NCBI RefSeq assembly: GCF_020524285.1
Contig: NZ_JAIVKX010000008.1
Location: forward strand, 62,001 to 126,000
Length of the DNA stretch: 64,000 nucleotides
Reading direction: 5' to 3'
Origin: Alloyangia pacifica
GTDB taxonomy: Bacteria > Pseudomonadota > Alphaproteobacteria > Rhodobacterales > Rhodobacteraceae
Shown here one piece after another: positions 59,349 through 64,000 of this stretch. Position 1 is the stretch's first letter. Each line of letters begins with the position of its first letter. A program made the position numbers and the translations under genes. The notes under the pieces were generated by a model, which did no database searches, was not told the origin of the DNA, and saw only the letters and a list, made by a program, of their open reading frames with translations.

Positions 59349-61637
59349 TCAATGATCCATGCGCACCGTCAGGGTCAGGTCGCCCAGCATCGGCTCGGGC
59401 CAGACCACGTGGACCTCGTCCTTGGCGCTGCCGCCCTCGGTGGTCGTATAGGGCGTCACGAACTGGCTGATGTTGCCCGCATCGCGTGGGCGCGAGCGCA
59501 GCACCAGGCTCTGCACCTCGCGCGCCTGCCCGCCGAAGGGCAGCTTGTTTCCGGTCTCCACCACCCAGGTGCTGGCGGGACTGTTCTGCGCATGCGCAAC
59601 CGGCAGCGGGTTCTCGGTCTGCAGCTCGACATTGTGGAAGGTGTTCGAGCTGACGAAGACGCGCCGCATCGCATCGAGGTTCAGCGGCGCGAAGGAGGTG
59701 TCGACCCGGTCGATTCGCTGGATCGTCCCGCCGACGCAGCGGAAGAGGTTCCCCGAGACGGTCAGCCCGTTGACCATGTGCCCGGTGCCATAGGGCTTCA
59801 CCACGAGGAATGAGAACCAGTCGGCGACATCCGAGCAGAGCATGACATTGCCGGTCACCGACAGGCCCGCGAAGCCGAAACCACCGGTGAAATCCGGCTC
59901 CGGCTCGCGCTCGTTGGTCCATTCGATGAAGCAATTATCGACGTAGTTGCCGGTGATCGTGGTGTTGCAGGCGCGCAGGCAGAGCACGATCCCCGCCGAG
60001 CGGATGCCCGCGCCGCTGTCGTCGCCCTGGAAGAAATGGTTGCCCGAGATCAGCCCGTGCGCCCCCGAGACCACCGCGAAATGGCGGAACTGCGAGGCCC
60101 GGTTGCCGCGGATCTTCACGTCGTTGGCGTTGGTGTTGATCGCCACCGACTGGCGGTTCTGGGTGGCAAGCTCGGGCTCGGCGCTGAGGAACTGGTTGTG
60201 GTCGATCAGTACCCCCTGGCAGCCGTCTCCGGGCGAGGTGATGCCGCGGTGGCCGGGGCGGTTGAACACGCAGTTGCGGATCACGTTCACCGTGCCCGCC
60301 GGCGGCAGCATGACCCCGCTCGCCAGTTCCGAGCACTGGAACTCCACGTCCTCGATCTCGAACTTCTCGAGCTTGGTGAAGCCCGAGAAGTCCAGCAAAT
60401 AGCGGAAGCGGGTGAAGCTGTAGCCCTGCGTGCCCACGGCGTCCGACAGCGGCTGCGACAGGGTGATCGTCGCGGCGCCGACGTTCTTTGCCTTCACGTA
60501 GATCTCGCGCCCCACCCCGGCGCCACTCACCAGGCTGCCGACCTCGATATTGGCGATGTTCGACACGTTGGTCAGCTGCCAGGGGTTCGACGCGGAATAG
60601 CTGGCCGTGCCGGACACGCTGACCGCATCCCAGCTGCCCCCCGCCTCGGCGCGCAGCTGGCCGTTGCGCAGCACCCGGCGCTGCGAATAGGTGTCGCGGT
60701 TGTCCACCGCCGCGCGCACGTCGAGCGGCGCGGTCAGCGACACGCGGCGGCCGCAGAGATCGAAACTCTCGTGGTCGGCGTTGTTGAGCAGCGACTGCAG
60801 CCCCTTGGCCAGCGCCTGCGCCTCGTCGCAACCGAAGGCCGCGAGATAGGCGGGGAAGTGGAAGTCCCGGGTCAGCGAGAGGATCGCCGAGGCGGGCATG
60901 CTCACCTGCCCCTCGAAGCGCACGGGATTCTCCAGCGTGACCGAGTTGGCGAGTCGGTAGGTTCCGGCGGGCACCACGATCTGCCGCCCGTCCGCCACCG
61001 CGTCGGCGGCCTCGAAGGCGGCGCTGTCGTCGGTGCTGCCATCGCCGAGCGCGCCGTAGTCTCGCACGTCGACGCTGGCCATCATGCCGCGCAGGAAGTC
61101 CCCGGTCACATCCTCGATCCGCAGGTCGTCGATCCGCAGCACGCCGCCGCTGAGCCCGGTCAGGTCGAGCCCGAAGTGACCGTAGGTCGGCTCGGTGCCC
61201 CAGACGAGATCGACGCCGCCGCGCGCCCCGGTGCCGACGATGGCCGAGACCTCGACCACCTCGCCGTAGCTGCTCAGCGTGACCGGGTCGCCCTGCATCG
61301 GAACACCCGTCACCTCAACGTCACTGCCGCGCCCGGCCCAGCCCGCGATGCGGATCGAAGGCAGATTGCCAGAGACTGCCTTCACCCGTGCGGTGATCCG
61401 CAGGTAGACGCCGGGCAATATCGGCGTTTGCCCCATGTAGCGCAGCTTCTGCGTCGCCTCGGCCTTCTGCAGCTCGAGACAGCCGCCGAACTCCGCATCC
61501 GCCGGAACGAAGGCCGCCGAGGCATAAGAGGCATAGGTGTCCGACCCGGGCCGCCCGTCGCCCCGCGACCAGACATTCAACCCTTGGGAAAATGGCGTGG
61601 GGGTCAGCACCACCCCGTCGGTCACCGCAATGTTCAT
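59349..61637 (-). CDS. Right-handed beta-helix protein (GH28-related / pectate-lyase-3 fold)
   Basis: A 762-residue protein. The N-terminal about 190 residues form a carbohydrate-binding-like beta-sandwich (YMGQTPILPGVYLRITARVK), followed by a pectate-lyase-3 opening (VDVRDYGALGDGSTDDSAAF) and a long parallel beta-helix with N-x-F/V ladder repeats (GNRASQFRHFAVVSGAHGLISGNHF, ITGNYVDNCF, VSGNLFRC). I recall close full-length relatives across Rhodobacterales annotated GH28-related. No signal peptide. Catalytic residues are not evident; a structural, spike-like or polysaccharide-binding role is possible. Starts at MNIAVTDG. Confidence 0.8.
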   Translation of the reverse strand: MNIAVTDGVVLTPTPFSQGLNVWSRGDGRPGSDTYASYASAAFVPADAEFGGCLELQKAEATQKLRYMGQTPILPGVYLRITARVKAVSGNLPSIRIAGWAGRGSDVEVTGVPMQGDPVTLSSYGEVVEVSAIVGTGARGGVDLVWGTEPTYGHFGLDLTGLSGGVLRIDDLRIEDVTGDFLRGMMASVDVRDYGALGDGSTDDSAAFEAADAVADGRQIVVPAGTYRLANSVTLENPVRFEGQVSMPASAILSLTRDFHFPAYLAAFGCDEAQALAKGLQSLLNNADHESFDLCGRRVSLTAPLDVRAAVDNRDTYSQRRVLRNGQLRAEAGGSWDAVSVSGTASYSASNPWQLTNVSNIANIEVGSLVSGAGVGREIYVKAKNVGAATITLSQPLSDAVGTQGYSFTRFRYLLDFSGFTKLEKFEIEDVEFQCSELASGVMLPPAGTVNVIRNCVFNRPGHRGITSPGDGCQGVLIDHNQFLSAEPELATQNRQSVAINTNANDVKIRGNRASQFRHFAVVSGAHGLISGNHFFQGDDSGAGIRSAGIVLCLRACNTTITGNYVDNCFIEWTNEREPEPDFTGGFGFAGLSVTGNVMLCSDVADWFSFLVVKPYGTGHMVNGLTVSGNLFRCVGGTIQRIDRVDTSFAPLNLDAMRRVFVSSNTFHNVELQTENPLPVAHAQNSPASTWVVETGNKLPFGGQAREVQSLVLRSRPRDAGNISQFVTPYTTTEGGSAKDEVHVVWPEPMLGDLTLTVRMDH

Positions 61638-61767
61638 GGCTTGCACCTCTGCTCTCTGTCGCCTCGCGGGGTCGTGCCGATCCCACGGGAAACAAGGCTG
61701 ACGGGCAGAGGTTAAAAGGCCGCGGCAGCACCGCGCCATGCCGGCGCAACGGGGCGTCCGCCAATTG

Positions 61768-61800
61768 AAAAAGGACCTCCCCGATCGCTCGGGAAGGCCC
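61768..61800 (-). terminator. Intrinsic terminator of lysK
   Basis: On the minus strand GGGCCTTCCCGA, GCGA, TCGGGGAGGTCC and TTTTT, 24 nt beyond the lysK stop. Confidence 0.88.
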
Positions 61801-61823
61801 TTCGTCTCATTATTTCAGGGGCG

Positions 61824-63401
61824 TCAGCCCAACTCGCCCGCAAGTCCCTGACGGATCAGCGCGGCGGTCTCGGCGACGCCGTAGAGCGCGATGAACCCGC
61901 CGAAGCGCGGCCCCTGGCTCTGACCCAGCAGCACCTCGTAGAGCGCCTTGAACCACTCGCGCAGGTTCTCGAACTCATGCGCCTTGCCGACCGAGAAGAC
62001 CATGGTCTGCAGCGCCTCGTCGTCGGCCGCGCCGTCGTAGCCCTCGAGCTGCGATGCGAGATCTTCCATCGCCGCCCGTTCCTGCTCGGTGGGGGCGCGG
62101 AACTGCTTCGTCGGCTTCACGAAGTCGTTGTAGTAGCGCACCGCGTAGCCGGCGGCGGCGTCGAGATCCGGGTGCGTCCTGGCATCGGCCTCGGGCGCGT
62201 AGCGGCGGATGAAGCCCCACATCGCCTCCTTGTCCTCGGCGCCGGCGGCCGAGGCGAGGTTGAGCAGCATCGAGAAGGGCACCACCATCTTCGATTCGGG
62301 CACGTCGCCGCCGTGGATGTGCCAGACGGGGTTGGCGAGCTGCGCCTTCACGTCCTGCGTCGGGTAGGCGCGGAGTTGCTGGTGGTACTCGTCCATCGCC
62401 TTGGGAATCACGTCCCACCAGAGCCGCTTCGCGGTCTTCGGCTTCTGGAACATGAAGTAGGACAGCGACTCCGAGGAGGCGTAGGTCAACCACTCGTCGA
62501 TCGACAGGCCGTTGCCCTTCGACTTCGAGATCTTCTCGCCGTTCTCGTCGAGGAAGAGCTCGTAGGTGAAGTGCTCGGGCGCGCGCACGCCAAGCGTGCG
62601 GCAGATGCCGTCGTAGATCGGCGTATTGGTCGAGTGGTCCTTGCCGTACATCTCGAAGTCGACGCCGAGCGCAGCCCAGCGGGCGCCGAAGTCGGGCTTC
62701 CACTGCAGCTTCACGTTGCCGCCGGTAACCGGGATGGTCCACTCCTTGCCGTCGTCATCGTCGAAGGTGATGGTGCCCTCGGCGGCGTCGACATGCTTGA
62801 CGGGCACGTAGAGCACGCGGCCCGTCTCCGGGTGGACCGGCAGGAAGATCGAGTAGGTCGAGGCCCGCTCCTCGCGCAGAGATTTGAGCATGATCTTCAT
62901 CAGATCATCGTATTTCTCGCAGCAGCGAAGCAGGATCTCGTCGAACTTGCCGGACTTGTAGAAATCGGTGGCCGAATAGAACTCGTACTCGAAGCCGAAG
63001 GTGTCGAGGAAGCGGCGCAGCATGGCGTTGTTGTGGTGCCCGAAGCTCTCGAACTCCTCGAAGGGGTCTGGCACCGAGGTCAGCGGGCGCTGCAGGTTCT
63101 CCTGCAGCAGCGCCTGGTTGGGCACGTTTTCCGGCACCTTGCGCATGCCGTCCATGTCGTCCGAGAAGCAGATCAGCCGCGTCGGGATGTCCGAGATCAC
63201 CTCGAAGGCGCGGCGGATCATCGTCGTGCGCGCAACTTCGCCGAAGGTGCCGATATGCGGCAAGCCGGACGGGCCGTAACCGGTCTCGAACAGCACATAT
63301 CCCTTCTCGGGGGGCGTCTTCTCGTAGCGTTTCAGCACCCGGCGCGCCTCTTCAAAGGGCCAGGCCTTCGAGCTCATTGCTGCGTCGCGCAGTTCGGACA
63401 T
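61824..63401 (-). CDS. lysK: Class I lysyl-tRNA synthetase
   Basis: A 525-residue class I LysRS, the archaeal-type enzyme that replaces class II LysS in alphaproteobacteria. [14 protein letters not shown] is the HIGH region and [13 protein letters not shown] the KMSKS loop. It charges tRNA-Lys. GGAG 9 nt upstream supports MSELRDAAM at 63401; an upstream in-frame ATG at 63416 lacks a ribosome-binding site. Its own terminator follows. Confidence 0.97.
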   Translation of the reverse strand: MSELRDAAMSSKAWPFEEARRVLKRYEKTPPEKGYVLFETGYGPSGLPHIGTFGEVARTTMIRRAFEVISDIPTRLICFSDDMDGMRKVPENVPNQALLQENLQRPLTSVPDPFEEFESFGHHNNAMLRRFLDTFGFEYEFYSATDFYKSGKFDEILLRCCEKYDDLMKIMLKSLREERASTYSIFLPVHPETGRVLYVPVKHVDAAEGTITFDDDDGKEWTIPVTGGNVKLQWKPDFGARWAALGVDFEMYGKDHSTNTPIYDGICRTLGVRAPEHFTYELFLDENGEKISKSKGNGLSIDEWLTYASSESLSYFMFQKPKTAKRLWWDVIPKAMDEYHQQLRAYPTQDVKAQLANPVWHIHGGDVPESKMVVPFSMLLNLASAAGAEDKEAMWGFIRRYAPEADARTHPDLDAAAGYAVRYYNDFVKPTKQFRAPTEQERAAMEDLASQLEGYDGAADDEALQTMVFSVGKAHEFENLREWFKALYEVLLGQSQGPRFGGFIALYGVAETAALIRQGLAGELG

Positions 63402-63522
63402 GAGGAAACACTCCATTAGGGAAGAAACGCCCGCGATCACGGGGCAGTGCGACCGCCTCCTATTGCAGGCGGGGCACGGGGTCAATAAATTGCCCGTAGC
63501 ATGATTTTTCCGGAGTATTCCA

Positions 63523-63948
63523 GTGCCCGACGCCGCCCCGCACCCGATGACACCGCAAGACTGCCTTGTCGCGCTGATGATCGCCATCTCGGCCTCGGAC
63601 GAGAACATGCGCACCGCCGAGCTGGTGAAGATCGAATCCGCCGTGAACATGCTGCCGATCTTCAGTGACTATGACATCGACCGCATGCGCGTGGTCACCG
63701 ACCTCGTGTTCGACCTCTTCGAGCAGGAAGACGGGCTCGATGCGCTCTTTGGCCTGCTGCGCGACAACCTGCCCGAGCGGCTGAACGAGACCGCCTATGC
63801 GCTGGCCTGCGACGTGGCCGCCGCCGATGGCACGCTGCGCGAGGAAGAGCTGCGGCTGCTCGAGGAAATCCGTTACGAGCTCGACATCGACCGGCTGCAC
63901 GCCGCCGCCATCGAGCGCGGTGCCCGGGCACGGCACCTGCGCGCCTGA
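63523..63948 (+). CDS. TerB family tellurite resistance-like protein
   Basis: A 141-residue all-helical TerB/DjlA-N-like protein: [30 protein letters not shown] and [26 protein letters not shown], each with the conserved acidic DE pair of the two TerB half-domains. A single TerB gene without the ter operon is typical in Rhodobacterales and does not by itself mean tellurite resistance. GTG start with GGAG 7 nt upstream. Confidence 0.85.
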   Translation: MPDAAPHPMTPQDCLVALMIAISASDENMRTAELVKIESAVNMLPIFSDYDIDRMRVVTDLVFDLFEQEDGLDALFGLLRDNLPERLNETAYALACDVAAADGTLREEELRLLEEIRYELDIDRLHAAAIERGARARHLRA

Positions 63949-63978
63949 TCTCGGCGACCTAAGACCGGAGGGCGCCGC

Positions 63979-64000
63979 TCAGGGCGCCGTCGCCTCCACC
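63979..64000 (-). CDS. Possible 3' end of a minus-strand gene (truncated)
   Basis: On the minus strand the last bases read VEATAP followed by TGA at 63979-63981. Only seven codons lie in the window, so identity cannot be judged. The GGCGCC pair around 63970-63988 could instead be a terminator of the TerB gene. Confidence 0.25.

Noticed and set aside
59349-61637. Prophage remnant
   Set aside because: One beta-helix protein without capsid, terminase, integrase or lysis genes is insufficient; flanking genes are core.
63523-63948. Tellurite resistance operon
   Set aside because: Only a TerB-like gene is present; no terC, terD/Z or tellurium-related genes nearby.

Overview
The window is GC-rich chromosomal DNA of an alphaproteobacterium, almost certainly a Rhodobacteraceae (Roseobacter-group) member. 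Support comes from the class I lysyl-tRNA synthetase, the PhaR regulator, a RibBX protein with a degenerate cyclohydrolase half, a tRNA-His without the extra G at -1, an alphaproteobacterial LexA box in front of mmcB, small families known mainly from this lineage (DUF6476, DUF6324), and a dispersed intergenic repeat. There is no rRNA operon, prophage, insertion sequence, integrase or CRISPR array. Most of the window is core genome.

Layout. 1-4.7 kb: a polyamine/amine gamma-glutamylation cluster (two glutamine synthetase-like ligases, a class I amidotransferase, an FAD amine oxidoreductase). 4.8-8.8 kb: a DegT aminotransferase with an AT-rich leader, an EamA exporter, phaR and a Gfo/Idh/MocA oxidoreductase. 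8.9-11.5 kb: rpoH, rluD with a DUF6476 gene starting on the same four bases in the opposite direction, and tRNA-His. 11.6-15.3 kb: GNAT, DUF6324, SOS-controlled mmcB, then a two-gene unit (membrane coiled-coil protein plus ClpP-fold periplasmic protein) and a structured RNA that is probably 6S RNA. 15.4-19.7 kb: nusB-ribH-ribBX, a zinc-ribbon protein, rlmB and tRNA-Tyr. 19.8-27.2 kb: waaA, a Nudix hydrolase, DUF1178, an SDR, a SnoaL-like protein, lysC and ptsP.

27.5-32.2 kb: EcsC, GNAT, flavin reductase, thioesterase, MaoC and a RecD-like helicase. 32.2-39.4 kb: pyruvate carboxylase and a PcrA/UvrD helicase, bordered by repeat elements including a 45-bp tandem array. 39.5-48.6 kb: two identical tRNA-Gly genes and the histidine genes hisB-H-A and hisF-E, split by an opposite-strand block (RNA methyltransferase, ArsC-like, pyrD, DUF952) and a secreted 5'-nucleotidase. 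48.6-56.6 kb: a CoA-binding protein, an orphan form II CoxL-like subunit, an ornithine/lysine decarboxylase with a divergent Lrp regulator, priA and fructose-6-phosphate aldolase. 56.9-64 kb: a kinase-like protein paired with an orphan ParA, an outer-membrane-like protein, a beta-helix protein, lysK and a TerB-like protein.

How the genes fit together. Nitrogen and polyamine functions sit at both ends (gamma-glutamylation cluster; decarboxylase with Lrp regulator). The middle is dominated by biosynthesis (riboflavin, lysine/threonine entry step, histidine, pyrimidine, Kdo-lipid A) and anaplerosis. DNA repair and replication restart are represented by mmcB, pcrA and priA. The least understood parts are the membrane/ClpP-fold operon at 13-15 kb, the ParA/kinase-like pair at 57-58.4 kb and the repeat family. 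Functions are read from sequence motifs and recalled families; no database search was run.
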